The notes beneath the pieces are model-generated. The model was not told where the DNA came from. It did no database searches and was given only the letters and a program-made list of their open reading frames with translations. A program made the translations under genes and the position numbers. 64,000 nucleotides of DNA. Origin: Verrucomicrobiota bacterium (GTDB lineage Bacteria; Verrucomicrobiota; Verrucomicrobiae; Limisphaerales; UBA11358). The stretch covers positions 1 to 64,000 of the forward strand of contig JACZKP010000071.1 in the NCBI GenBank assembly GCA_014860005.1, in the 5' to 3' direction. How positions within the stretch are numbered: the first letter of the stretch is position 1; each line of letters begins with the position of its first letter. This document shows positions 56,721 through 64,000 of this stretch, in pieces.

Positions 56721-56762
56721 TTGATTTGTATCAAAGTTTTGTTGGGCGGCTGGACTTATTCT
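56721..56762 (+). promoter_or_regulatory. FNR-type box and -10 element of the NxrC-like gene
   Basis: TTGATTTGTATCAA at 56721-56734 is an exact TTGAT-N4-ATCAA palindrome. A -10-like TATTCT lies at 56757-56762. If transcription starts near 56769, the box is centred at -41.5, the standard activating position. The ATG at 56771 would then be nearly leaderless; no ribosome binding site is visible before it. Confidence 0.75.
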
Positions 56763-56770
56763 TAATCCCA

Positions 56771-58351
56771 ATGAAGCCTGTTACCGCGTTTTCTGGTTTT
56801 GGAGTTTGCATGGCTGCGGCGGTCCTGATGAGCGCCGGCGGGATGTCCGCTGCCGAGAGCAACCTGTCCCCTTCGCTCGCGCGCGGAAAGACCGTTTACG
56901 ACCAGCAGTGTGCGGCGTGCCACGGCGGGAACGGCGATGGCAACGGCGCGGCGGCGGTGTGGTTGTATCCCAAGCCGCGCGATTTCAGCCTCGGCCAGTT
57001 CAAAATCAAATCCACACCCGGCCAGTCGCTGCCGACCGATGACGATTTGCTGCGATCCGTCACCCGCGGTTTGCCGGGCAGTTCCATGCCGGGCTTTGCG
57101 TATCTGGACGAAGCCGACCTGCGTGACGTGGTGCAATACGTCAAACACCTCACCGCTTACATCAACAACGCCGGCCAGCGCATCAATCGTTTCGAGGAAG
57201 CGGCGGCGGGTGACGCCACCATCGGATCGGTTGCTGTGCCGCCCGAACCGGCCGCCACAGTCCAGGAACTCACGCTGGGTCGGGAGGTTTACCAGAAAAT
57301 GCAGTGCGCGCTGTGTCACGGCGAAACGGGCGCGGGCGATGGTGCCCAAGTGCCTACGCTCAAGGACACCGCCGGTCTGCCCGTGCGTCCGCGCGATTTC
57401 AACACCGGCCTGTTTCGCGGCGGTCACACGGGGCGCGATTTGTATTTGCGGATTCATAACGGCATGCCGGGCACGCCGATGATTCCCTATGGCGAAGAGG
57501 TCTTGAAACCCGCGGAGCGCTGGGCGCTCGTGCATTACGTACAGTCGCTCCGGCGCACGGACGTGGCCGTGAACGATCTGCTCACACCAGAAGATGGCTC
57601 GATCCATGTGCGTCGCGTGGCGCGGCTGCCGGTTGAGCCGATGGAAAAGTTTTGGGAGTCGCTCGATCTCGTGCGCGTGCCGCTCAATCCGCTCTGGCCG
57701 GAGCCGAATCAGGTTTACGCCGTTGCCGTGTCTGCCGTGACCGACGGCAAGAAACTCGCCGTGTTGCTTCAGTGGCGCGACGAGTTGCCGCAGAACAGCG
57801 CCATTCGTGTGCAGGATTTTCAGGACGGTGCAGCGCTGCAATTTTCCATGACTGGCAGCTACGGCTTCCTGGGCATGGGCGATGCACAGAATCCCGTCAA
57901 TCTCTGGAATTGGAAGGCCGGTTGGCAGGCGGAGGCCGAGGGCGGCGGCCCGCCGGACATGGATTCGGTCTATCAATCCATGCACACGGATGCGTGGACG
58001 TTCACCAACTACAGCACCGCCCATGACGCCGGCAACATTACCTCGCTCCCGCACAAAACTCCGATCGAGGATGCCAATGCCCGCGGATTTGGTTCGTTCA
58101 AATCGCAGCCAATCAAACAGCAGAACGTTCAAGGGCGGGGCGTATGGCACGATGGCTTTTGGAATGTGGTTTTCATCCGCGATCTGAAATCCAAGGATGC
58201 GGATGATGTAAAGTTTATCCCGGGCAAATCCGTGCCGGTGGCGTTCGCCATCTGGAACGGTGAACAAGGCGACCGCAACGGTCGCAAGATGGTCAGCAAC
58301 TGGTATCAACTCATTCTGGACGACAGCAAAGGCCGGACCGCGCAACGCTGA
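56771..58351 (+). CDS. NxrC-like dihaem cytochrome c with haem-b-binding domain
   Basis: A 526-residue periplasmic protein. The signal peptide ends near AGGMSAAES. Two cytochrome c domains follow: QQCAACHGGNGDGNG (Cys47, Cys50, His51) and MQCALCHGETGAGDG (Cys179, Cys182, His183). From about residue 275 it resembles the ethylbenzene-dehydrogenase haem-b subunit domain (VRVPLNPLWPEP, LLQWRDELPQNSAI, RDLKSKDADDVKFIPG, PVAFAIWNGEQGDRNGRKMVSNWY). This combination is that of the NxrC/gamma subunit of NXR-type and other DMSO-reductase type II enzymes, which takes electrons from the Fe-S chain. The molybdopterin subunit follows downstream after a toxin-antitoxin pair. Confidence 0.85.
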   Translation: MKPVTAFSGFGVCMAAAVLMSAGGMSAAESNLSPSLARGKTVYDQQCAACHGGNGDGNGAAAVWLYPKPRDFSLGQFKIKSTPGQSLPTDDDLLRSVTRGLPGSSMPGFAYLDEADLRDVVQYVKHLTAYINNAGQRINRFEEAAAGDATIGSVAVPPEPAATVQELTLGREVYQKMQCALCHGETGAGDGAQVPTLKDTAGLPVRPRDFNTGLFRGGHTGRDLYLRIHNGMPGTPMIPYGEEVLKPAERWALVHYVQSLRRTDVAVNDLLTPEDGSIHVRRVARLPVEPMEKFWESLDLVRVPLNPLWPEPNQVYAVAVSAVTDGKKLAVLLQWRDELPQNSAIRVQDFQDGAALQFSMTGSYGFLGMGDAQNPVNLWNWKAGWQAEAEGGGPPDMDSVYQSMHTDAWTFTNYSTAHDAGNITSLPHKTPIEDANARGFGSFKSQPIKQQNVQGRGVWHDGFWNVVFIRDLKSKDADDVKFIPGKSVPVAFAIWNGEQGDRNGRKMVSNWYQLILDDSKGRTAQR

Positions 58352-58420
58352 TCAAATCCGAACGCCGAAATTCGAATGACGAAAGAAACTCGAAATCCGA
58401 AGCTCGAAGGAGAAGGCTCG
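58352..58420. repeat. ATCCGAA/ATTCGAA short-repeat stretch
   Basis: AAATCCGAACGCCGAAATTC and further CGAAATCCGAAGC units occur just after the NxrC-like stop. Similar sequence occurs at 62706-62762 and near 2020-2035. It is dispersed intergenic repeat material. Confidence 0.6.
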
Positions 58421-58879
58421 TTAGGCTTTCGGTCGGACTGTTTTCAATCCGACGGCATCCGCCAACGCCAATTGATCATCGTCGAAACTCACGAACATTT
58501 CAGCGGACAGTTCCCGCGCATAGGCCACGTGCAGCAAATCCGCCGAGCGACACGGCAGCGAAAAAGCGTGGGCTGCGCTGATGAGGTTGGCGGCTCTCAT
58601 CACGTCACGCCAGTCAGCTTCTTCGTGCTTGAAGTAGCCGACGCGCACATCTTCTTCGAGCCGATGAATCAGAGCTTTGGCCTCGGACAAATGCAGGCGA
58701 CGCGCGGCGTCTGGATGCCGGGTCAGATGTCGGATGGTGTTGAAGACTTCGATCCGATGCCAGGGCGACCACAGCCAGGTTTCTGTTTGACGCTCTTCGT
58801 AGAAACGCTCTGCAATCGCGTGAAAGGTGTCATCCCGCACTTTGCAGGCAACGGTGAACGTGCTGTCGGCGTAGATCAT
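58421..58879 (-). CDS. VapC-like PIN toxin between the nxrC-like and nxrA-like genes
   Basis: A 152-residue PIN-domain protein starting MIYADSTFTVACK, with the first acid in YADSTF. The later acids are in EVFNTIRH (Glu), RSADLLHVAYA (Asp) and SFDDDQLALA (Asp), which is the full PIN active-site set. Such proteins cut tRNA or rRNA. It overlaps the antitoxin gene by four bases, toxin downstream, as in typical VapBC. It is on the strand opposite to the respiratory genes, so it interrupts their operon. Confidence 0.88.
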   Translation of the reverse strand: MIYADSTFTVACKVRDDTFHAIAERFYEERQTETWLWSPWHRIEVFNTIRHLTRHPDAARRLHLSEAKALIHRLEEDVRVGYFKHEEADWRDVMRAANLISAAHAFSLPCRSADLLHVAYARELSAEMFVSFDDDQLALADAVGLKTVRPKA

Positions 58880-59115
58880 CGCCCTTTCAATTCACGGATC
58901 GCTTCGGTGAAATTCACTTTGTGTGGACGGGGATTCGGGCAGATTTCGCGAGCTTCGCGTTCAAGCTGTTCTCGAGTCTTGCGCGGCGGCTTTACGCGCT
59001 TGGTGACCAGCAAACTGGTCTTACCGTCATCTGTGACTTCGACGGTCTCGCCCAACGCCAGTCTCTCGACGATGGAAGGCGACTCGAAAAACTCCCGCGT
59101 TGTCAGCGTCTTCAT
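58876..59115 (-). CDS. VapB/Phd-type antitoxin
   Basis: A 79-residue protein starting MKTLTTREFFESPSIVERL, followed by GETVEVTDDGKTSLLVTKR, the phd/YefM-like strand-turn-strand, and a charged C-terminal tail (REQLEREAREIC) that would hold the toxin. The upstream open frame adds 12 residues without similarity. Its promoter must overlap the region just before nxrA on the opposite strand. Confidence 0.82.
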   Translation of the reverse strand: MKTLTTREFFESPSIVERLALGETVEVTDDGKTSLLVTKRVKPPRKTREQLEREAREICPNPRPHKVNFTEAIRELKGR

Positions 59116-59179
59116 GCGACAAACCCTATGCCCAAACCGCGCTCGGAGCAAGCTCGGTCATTCGCCGATTCCACGCTTT

Positions 59180-59210
59180 AACGATTCAACGATTCAACGG
59201 TTCAACGAAG
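59180..59210. repeat. AACGATTC direct repeats before the NxrA-like gene
   Basis: AACGATTC occurs twice in tandem, then AACGGTTC and AACGAAG. It ends eight bases before the NxrA-like ATG, so it overlaps the leader or promoter and might influence it. Confidence 0.7.
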
Positions 59211-59217
59211 AAAAATC

Positions 59218-62200
59218 ATGAAGGATAATCTCAGCCGTCGCTCCTTCCTCCAACGCAGCGGCCTCGTCGGCGCGGGCATCACTGCCGCGCAATTTCTTCC
59301 GCTTCGCTTTCTCCAAGCGCAGCCGGCGGTGGACGACGTGCTCAATCCGCTCGCGCATTATCCGAATCGCGATTGGGAACAGCTCTATCGCAATCAATAC
59401 GCTTACGACCGCGAGTTCTCCTGGGTCTGCGCGCCGAACGATACGCACAATTGCCGCATCACCGCTCATGTGCGCAACGGCGTCATCGTCCGGCTGGGCG
59501 AACAATACGACGTCCACACCTACACCGATCTTTATGGCAAACACGCCTCCGCTGCTTGGGGCAATCGTCATTGCGCGAAAGGCTACACCTTCCATCGCAT
59601 CCTTTACGGGCCGTATCGGCTGAAACATCCCATCGTGCGTCGCGGCTGGAAGCGCTGGGCCGACGATGGCTTTCCCACGCTCACGCCCGAGGTGAAGGCG
59701 AAATACAAATTCGACACGCGCGGCACGGACAAGTTCGAGCGCATCTCGTGGGACGACGCATTCACCTACATCGCCAAAGCCACCAAAGCCATTGCCACTC
59801 GCTACAGCGGCGAGGCGGGCGCGAAACTGCTCGAATCGCAGGGCTATCCGAAAGAGATGATTGACGATATGGGCGGCGCAGGCACACGCACCATCAAGAT
59901 GCGCGGCGGCATGGGCCTGCTCGGCGTGCTCGGCAAATACGGGATGTACCGCCTGTGCAATTCCCTTGCGTTGCTCGACGTGAACATCCGTGGCGTGAAG
60001 CCCGAGGACGCGAAGGCGGGACGCATCTGGTCGAATTACACCTGGCACGGCGATCAAGCGCCCGGCCATCCGTGGGTGCATGGCTTGCAAAATTCGGAGT
60101 CGGACTTCAATGATCTCCGCAATTCCAAGCTCATCATCATGAACGGGAAAAATCTCGTCGAAAACAAAATGGCCGATGCCCATTGGTTCGTCGAGGCGAT
60201 GGAGCGCGGCTGCAAGATTGTCGTCATCGCGCCCGAATACGGCGCGCCCTCGACGAAGGCCGATTACTGGATTCCCGTGCGTCCGTCCACCGATGCGGCG
60301 CTGTGGCTCGGCGTCACGCGGCTGATGATTGACAACAAGTGGTATGACGAGAAGTTCGTGAAGCAGTTCACGGATTTTCCCTTGCTGGTCCGCACCGACA
60401 ACGGCAAGCGGCTGCGCGCTGCCGAAGTTTTTCCAAATTACACGTTCACATTACCCGAAGACAGCCCAAGCAAAAAAGTTCAAGGCATCACCGACGAACA
60501 GCACCAGCAACTCGGCGATTTTGTGGTATGGGACGCGAAGTCGAATTCACCGAAGGCGCTCACCCGCGACATGGTTGGCGAGACGCTGACCAAGAGCGGC
60601 ATTGATCCGACGCTCGATTGGAATGGCAAGATCAAGCTCACCGATGGCAGCGAAGTGGAAGTCGCCACGTCGTGGAATCTCTACCAGGTTCACCTCAAGG
60701 ACTACGACCTCGACACCGTTTCCGAAATTACTTCCTCGCCGAAGGAATTGATTGAGCGGCTCGCGAAGGACATCGCGACCACCACGCCGACTTCGTTGCA
60801 TCAGGGCGAAGGCATCAACCATTGGTTTCACGCGACCGAGGCGAATCGCGCCGCGTATCTGCCGCTCATGCTCACCGGGAACATCGGCAAGCCGGGCGCG
60901 GGCTGTCATGGCTGGGCGGGCAATTACAAGGCCGCGCTCTTCCAAGGCAGCAAGCTCACCGGTCCAGGCTTTAAGGGCTGGGTCGCCGAAGATCCGTTCG
61001 AGCAAAATCTTGATCCCAAAGCGCACGGCAAGGAAATCCACGCCCACGGTTACACCAAGGATGAAGAGCCGGCTTACTGGAATCACGGCGACCGACCCCT
61101 GATCGTCGAGACGCCCAAGGAAGGCCGCAAAGTGTTCACCGGCAAATCCCACATGCCGTCGCCGACCAAGGCGATCTTCACGACCAACGTGAACCTGATC
61201 AACAATGCCAAGTGGGCCTACGGCATGATCAAGAACGTCAACCCCAACGTGGAGTTGATCGTGACGATGGACACGCAGATGACGGCCAGCGTGGAGTATT
61301 CCGATTTCGGCCTGCCGGCAAATTCGTGGGTCGAGTTCGAAGATCTGGAAATCACCGCGAGCTGCTCAAATCCATTCCTGCAAATCTGGAAGGGCGGCAT
61401 CAAACCGCTGTACGACTCGAAGGACGACCTCACGATTCTCGCCGGCATCGGTGCGGCGCTGGGAAAACTCACCGGCGACAAGCGATTCCACACGCACTTT
61501 AAGTTCGAGCACGAGGGCAAGCGCAGCATTTACATCCAGCGCCTGCTGGACACCTGCACCACGACAGCGGGCTACAAGGTTGCCGACATCATGGCTGGCA
61601 AATACGGTCCGCCCGGCGGCGCGCTGATGTTGTTCCGCAGCTATCCGCGCATTCCGTTCTACGAGCAGATTCACGACAACTATCCGTTCTACACGGACAC
61701 GGGCCGGTTGCACTCCTACTCGGACGATCCGACCGCGTTGGCGTGTGGCGAAAATTTCATCGTTCACCGCGAAGGCCCGGAGGCAACGCCCTATCTGCCC
61801 AACGTGATCGTCAGTTCGAATCCGCTCGTGCGTCCGAACGATTATGGCATCCCGCTCGATGCCGAGCATTGGGACGAACGCACGGTGCGCAACGTGAAGA
61901 TGAGTTGGGCGGACACGAAGAACTCAAAGAATTTCCTTTGGCAAAAGGGTTTTCAGTTCTACTGCCTCACCCCCAAGTCGCGCCACAGCGTCCACTCGTC
62001 ATGGGCGAACGTGGATTGGCATCTCATCTGGAACTCGAACTTCGGCGACCCGTATCGCGTGGACAAGCGCCTGCCGAATGTGGGCGAGCATCAGATCCAC
62101 ATGAACCCGCAGGCCGCGCGCGATCTCGGCATCGCGGATGGCGATTACGTCTATGTGGACGCCAACCCCGCCGACCGTCCGTATCTCGGCGCGACCCCGA

Positions 62201-62697
62201 GTGATCCGTTCTACAAGGTGAGCCGCCTCATGCTGCGTCTGACTTACAACACCGCCTATCCCTACAACGTGGTGATGATGAAACACGGCTCGTTCATCGC
62301 GACGGAAAAGACCGTGAAGGCGCAGCAGACGCGACCCGACGGTCTTTCGCTCACGGAGGAAGGTTACATCTCGAACTTCCGGTTCGGCTCGCAGCAATCG
62401 GTCACGCGCAACTGGCACATGCCCATGCACCAGACCGACACCCTGTTCCACAAATCGAAAGCGTTCATGAGTTTCATCTTCGGCGGCGAGGCGGACAATC
62501 ACGCCGTCAACACTGTGCCGAAAGAATGTTTGATCCGCATCACTAAAGCGGAGGACGGCGGCCTCGGCGGCAAAGGCCCGTGGAAACCCGGCCTGAACGG
62601 CATGTCGCCGGATGCCGAAGGCAAACCGATGAAGAAATACATCGCCGGTGAATTCAGCGGCAAAGGTGAAGGCGGCGGCGCGGCGACGTTTGAGTAA
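59218..62697 (+). CDS. NxrA-like molybdopterin oxidoreductase (DMSO reductase type II)
   Basis: A 1159-residue catalytic subunit exported by Tat: NLSRRSFLQRSGLVG with Arg7-Arg8. The N-terminal Fe-S site reads CAPNDTHNC (Cys71, Asp75, Cys79) and RHCAKG (Cys119). Aligned with NarG (His-x3-Cys-x3-Cys...Cys), Asp75 takes a Cys place, as in nitrite oxidoreductases of Nitrospira and anammox bacteria. Other NXR-type stretches are YGPYRLKHPIVRRGWKRWADDGFP, WHGDQAPGHPWVHGLQ followed by SDFNDLRNSKL, and KADYWIPVRPS. It may oxidise nitrite or reduce nitrate in the periplasm. The electron partner NxrC is upstream; NxrB is not in view. Confidence 0.88.
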   Translation: MKDNLSRRSFLQRSGLVGAGITAAQFLPLRFLQAQPAVDDVLNPLAHYPNRDWEQLYRNQYAYDREFSWVCAPNDTHNCRITAHVRNGVIVRLGEQYDVHTYTDLYGKHASAAWGNRHCAKGYTFHRILYGPYRLKHPIVRRGWKRWADDGFPTLTPEVKAKYKFDTRGTDKFERISWDDAFTYIAKATKAIATRYSGEAGAKLLESQGYPKEMIDDMGGAGTRTIKMRGGMGLLGVLGKYGMYRLCNSLALLDVNIRGVKPEDAKAGRIWSNYTWHGDQAPGHPWVHGLQNSESDFNDLRNSKLIIMNGKNLVENKMADAHWFVEAMERGCKIVVIAPEYGAPSTKADYWIPVRPSTDAALWLGVTRLMIDNKWYDEKFVKQFTDFPLLVRTDNGKRLRAAEVFPNYTFTLPEDSPSKKVQGITDEQHQQLGDFVVWDAKSNSPKALTRDMVGETLTKSGIDPTLDWNGKIKLTDGSEVEVATSWNLYQVHLKDYDLDTVSEITSSPKELIERLAKDIATTTPTSLHQGEGINHWFHATEANRAAYLPLMLTGNIGKPGAGCHGWAGNYKAALFQGSKLTGPGFKGWVAEDPFEQNLDPKAHGKEIHAHGYTKDEEPAYWNHGDRPLIVETPKEGRKVFTGKSHMPSPTKAIFTTNVNLINNAKWAYGMIKNVNPNVELIVTMDTQMTASVEYSDFGLPANSWVEFEDLEITASCSNPFLQIWKGGIKPLYDSKDDLTILAGIGAALGKLTGDKRFHTHFKFEHEGKRSIYIQRLLDTCTTTAGYKVADIMAGKYGPPGGALMLFRSYPRIPFYEQIHDNYPFYTDTGRLHSYSDDPTALACGENFIVHREGPEATPYLPNVIVSSNPLVRPNDYGIPLDAEHWDERTVRNVKMSWADTKNSKNFLWQKGFQFYCLTPKSRHSVHSSWANVDWHLIWNSNFGDPYRVDKRLPNVGEHQIHMNPQAARDLGIADGDYVYVDANPADRPYLGATPSDPFYKVSRLMLRLTYNTAYPYNVVMMKHGSFIATEKTVKAQQTRPDGLSLTEEGYISNFRFGSQQSVTRNWHMPMHQTDTLFHKSKAFMSFIFGGEADNHAVNTVPKECLIRITKAEDGGLGGKGPWKPGLNGMSPDAEGKPMKKYIAGEFSGKGEGGGAATFE

Positions 62698-62969
62698 AAC
62701 CGCTGAGGCAATCCGAAACGAGAAATCCGAATGCCGAAAGAAATCCGAAATCCAAAATCCGAGACAGTCGGCACGCCATTCCGTCGTAGCGCAGACTTCC
62801 AATCTGCTGTATCGCGGATTTCCGATCCGCAAACGCAGCGAACATTCAGCGTCGCCGAGCAATCCAACGCCCAGCCGACTGGACGTCGGCGAGACAGCAG
62901 GTTGGAAACCTGCGCTCCAGGAAAGGCGCGGAATCGGGGAGACGTCATCCCGGCAAACGGAGAAGTGAC
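62698..62969. repeat. Repeat-rich region after the NxrA-like gene
   Basis: First come ATCCGAAA-type units (62706-62762). Then follows a composite palindrome: GTAGCGCAGACTTCCAATCTGC, ATCGCGGATTTCCGATCCGC, and AGCAGGTTGGAAACCTGC (about 62785-62922). The GCAGACTTGGAAGTCTGC family is also nested in the repeat before nuoE. No gene is supported. Confidence 0.8.
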
Positions 62970-63398
62970 TCAAACAGCCGCCGCTGGCAGGAGGCAGATG
63001 AATCCCGCTTGCTCGAAGTGGCGATCATTTGTGAAAGCGTCGAAGATTCCTTCTTGTGACATTACAACAAAGCTGGCGCAGTCAACCAGTCCCCAGTTCT
63101 TGTCGGGACGTTCTGAGTACAGTTGGAGCGCTTTACTCAAGAAATCCGGCCCGACCGAAACAACCAAGCCGTCCGTGCTGGCGGTGAGGCGCCGGACGGT
63201 TTCAACAAACGCCGAACGAGCTTTTGTGCGAGCCAGGCCGTTACCCGTTTCGGCAATAACCCAGTCCGTGAGAATTACCTTGCTTCCGATCCGCGCAAGT
63301 TCCCGCCACAATGAAATGGCGGCGGGATGCAGGGAGTCATCTTCGTTCAGCAAAGCCACGAGCCCGCTCGTATCCACAAATACCCGCTTACTTGCCAT
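62970..63398 (-). CDS. VapC-like PIN toxin
   Basis: A 142-residue PIN-domain protein. Visible active-site acids are in RVFVDTSGLVALLN (Asp), DWVIAETGNGLA (Glu), NWGLVDCASFVVM (Asp) and FTNDRHFEQAGF (Asp). This is the full set for an RNA-cutting VapC. The start is the ATG at 63398, and it overlaps its antitoxin gene by 11 bases. Confidence 0.88.
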   Translation of the reverse strand: MASKRVFVDTSGLVALLNEDDSLHPAAISLWRELARIGSKVILTDWVIAETGNGLARTKARSAFVETVRRLTASTDGLVVSVGPDFLSKALQLYSERPDKNWGLVDCASFVVMSQEGIFDAFTNDRHFEQAGFICLLPAAAV

Positions 63399-63621
63399 TG
63401 GTGACTTTGGGATGCCCGTAAAGGTAATGGTCAACATTCGTGGCGAGGTCGGAAATTCCAGTCGGGACGGCAAGTTCGCCAATGGTCCAGATCGGATCGA
63501 GTTCGCGGCCTTTGGTCACGGCAGCAACCTCGGCTTCAATGCGCACATCCGTCCCCTCAGCGAGTTTGACTCCGGCTTCAAGCACAATGACCCCGTTCTT
63601 GACAGTTCCTTTGTAGCTCAT
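63388..63621 (-). CDS. AF2212-type antitoxin
   Basis: A 77-residue protein starting MSYKGTVKNGVIVLEAGVKL, a strand-turn-strand typical of the DUF104/AF2212-like antitoxins paired with PIN toxins. The remainder is a flexible tail that ends HYLYGHPKVTNGK. The start is at 63621; a longer frame adds five residues. It lies directly upstream of and overlaps the PIN gene. Confidence 0.85.
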   Translation of the reverse strand: MSYKGTVKNGVIVLEAGVKLAEGTDVRIEAEVAAVTKGRELDPIWTIGELAVPTGISDLATNVDHYLYGHPKVTNGK

Positions 63622-63675
63622 AACACGCGGAATCATACCATCCCGGAATCTGCTCTGGCAAACGCCATTTGACCT

Positions 63676-64000
63676 ATGCCCAAAGACGAATTCGATTTTG
63701 AAGATCCGTTTGAACTAAACGGCATGGCGTTCATGACGCACGAAGACACGACCAACGACATGGCCGAGTGTTTCGCCGAAGAGTTCATGCGGATGGGGTA
63801 TAGCCACAAGCAGGTGCTCGCGCTGTTCCGCAACCCGCATTACCTCGGCCCGCACATGGCCTTTGAGAAACGCGGCGAACCGTTCATGCGTGATCTCATC
63901 GGTGATGTGTTTGCGCGATGGGGCAAAGTGGTGACGTGGTCGAGTGCGACGCTGAATCCCCTCACCCCGGCCCCCTCCCCTTCCGAAGGGGAGAGGGAGA
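63676..64000 (+). CDS. Partial conserved acidic protein, runs off the right edge
   Basis: At least 108 residues, starting MPKDEFDFEDPFELNG, with NDMAECFAEEFMRMGY, KQVLALFRNPHYLGP and IGDVFARWGKVVTW. It is helical and acidic at the start. I do not recognise it. It is the next plus-strand gene after the NxrA-like gene and may belong to the same locus (for example as an assembly factor), but this is not supported by motifs. The last visible codons lie in a GCCC-rich repeat copy, so the true C-terminus may be repeat-derived. Confidence 0.6.
   Translation, partial: MPKDEFDFEDPFELNGMAFMTHEDTTNDMAECFAEEFMRMGYSHKQVLALFRNPHYLGPHMAFEKRGEPFMRDLIGDVFARWGKVVTWSSATLNPLTPAPSPSEGERE
63957..64000. repeat. 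CCCCTCACCCCGGCCCC repeat copy at the right edge
   Basis: This is the left arm of the family at 10260-10462 and 38638-38842, including the CCTTCCGAAGG hairpin turn and GGGGAGAGGGAGA. It is cut by the window edge and is read in frame by the partial gene. Confidence 0.8.

Overview
The window looks like chromosomal DNA of a GC-rich Verrucomicrobiota bacterium, probably of the Pedosphaera/Limisphaerales type. The assignment rests on a Pirellula/Verrucomicrobium-type membrane-bound dehydrogenase with a C-terminal haem site, a DUF1559-like prepilin-type protein, an Ig-domain secreted protein, and very many dispersed palindromic repeats. No insertion sequence, prophage or CRISPR array was seen. It is a 64 kb piece; the last gene runs off the right edge.

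Layout: 1-5 kb holds two secreted catabolic-type proteins (an N,N-dimethylformamidase-like protein and a dehydrogenase/HEAT/cytochrome c fusion), then a Tat-exported aldo/keto reductase. 6.2-24.3 kb is a complex I locus in the order nuoB-C-D-E-F-G-H-I-J-K-L-M-N. nuoA is missing. The locus is repeatedly invaded: a PIN-domain cassette follows nuoE, a tRNA-Gln lies antisense before nuoF, a RelB/RelE-type pair sits between nuoF and nuoG, an orphan gene lies between nuoI and nuoJ, and a GxxExxY nuclease-like gene plus a small membrane protein lie between nuoL and nuoM. Palindromic repeats fill most other gaps, and two copies lie in frame inside nuoG and nuoL. A consensus CRP-type palindrome and a sigma70-like promoter precede nuoB.

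24.3-33.2 kb carries a HAD phosphatase, a PstS-like lipoprotein, surface proteins, a PQQ-propeller protein, and a HemN-like radical SAM gene overlapping a chorismate-lyase-like gene. 33.4-38.6 kb is a compact four-gene cassette: a WXG100-like protein, a coiled-coil protein, a second very small W-x-D protein, and a 1326-residue membrane-anchored FtsK/EssC-type ATPase. It resembles a reduced type VII secretion system in a diderm bacterium. 38.9-45 kb, on the minus strand, carries ribosomal protein S1, a coiled-coil membrane protein, a MoxR ATPase and a small anchored protein.

45.5-54.6 kb is an acetyl-CoA energy module. Divergent operons encode ADP-forming acetyl-CoA synthetase plus a CoA-transferase/GNAT fusion on one side, and pyruvate:ferredoxin oxidoreductase plus a dihydroorotate-dehydrogenase-like flavoprotein on the other. 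Together they could turn pyruvate into acetate with ATP and reduced ferredoxin. 55.9-62.7 kb is a respiratory locus: a Crp/Fnr regulator, an exact FNR-type box, a dihaem cytochrome c with an ethylbenzene-dehydrogenase-type haem-b domain (NxrC-like), and a Tat-exported molybdopterin oxidoreductase whose motifs match nitrite oxidoreductase NxrA. A toxin-antitoxin pair separates the two enzyme genes. The nxrB partner is not in view.

The main themes are: an NXR-like nitrogen-redox system under a probable Fnr-type switch; a reduced WXG100/ATPase cassette; and palindromic repeats that enter operons, carry small genes and are tolerated inside proteins.
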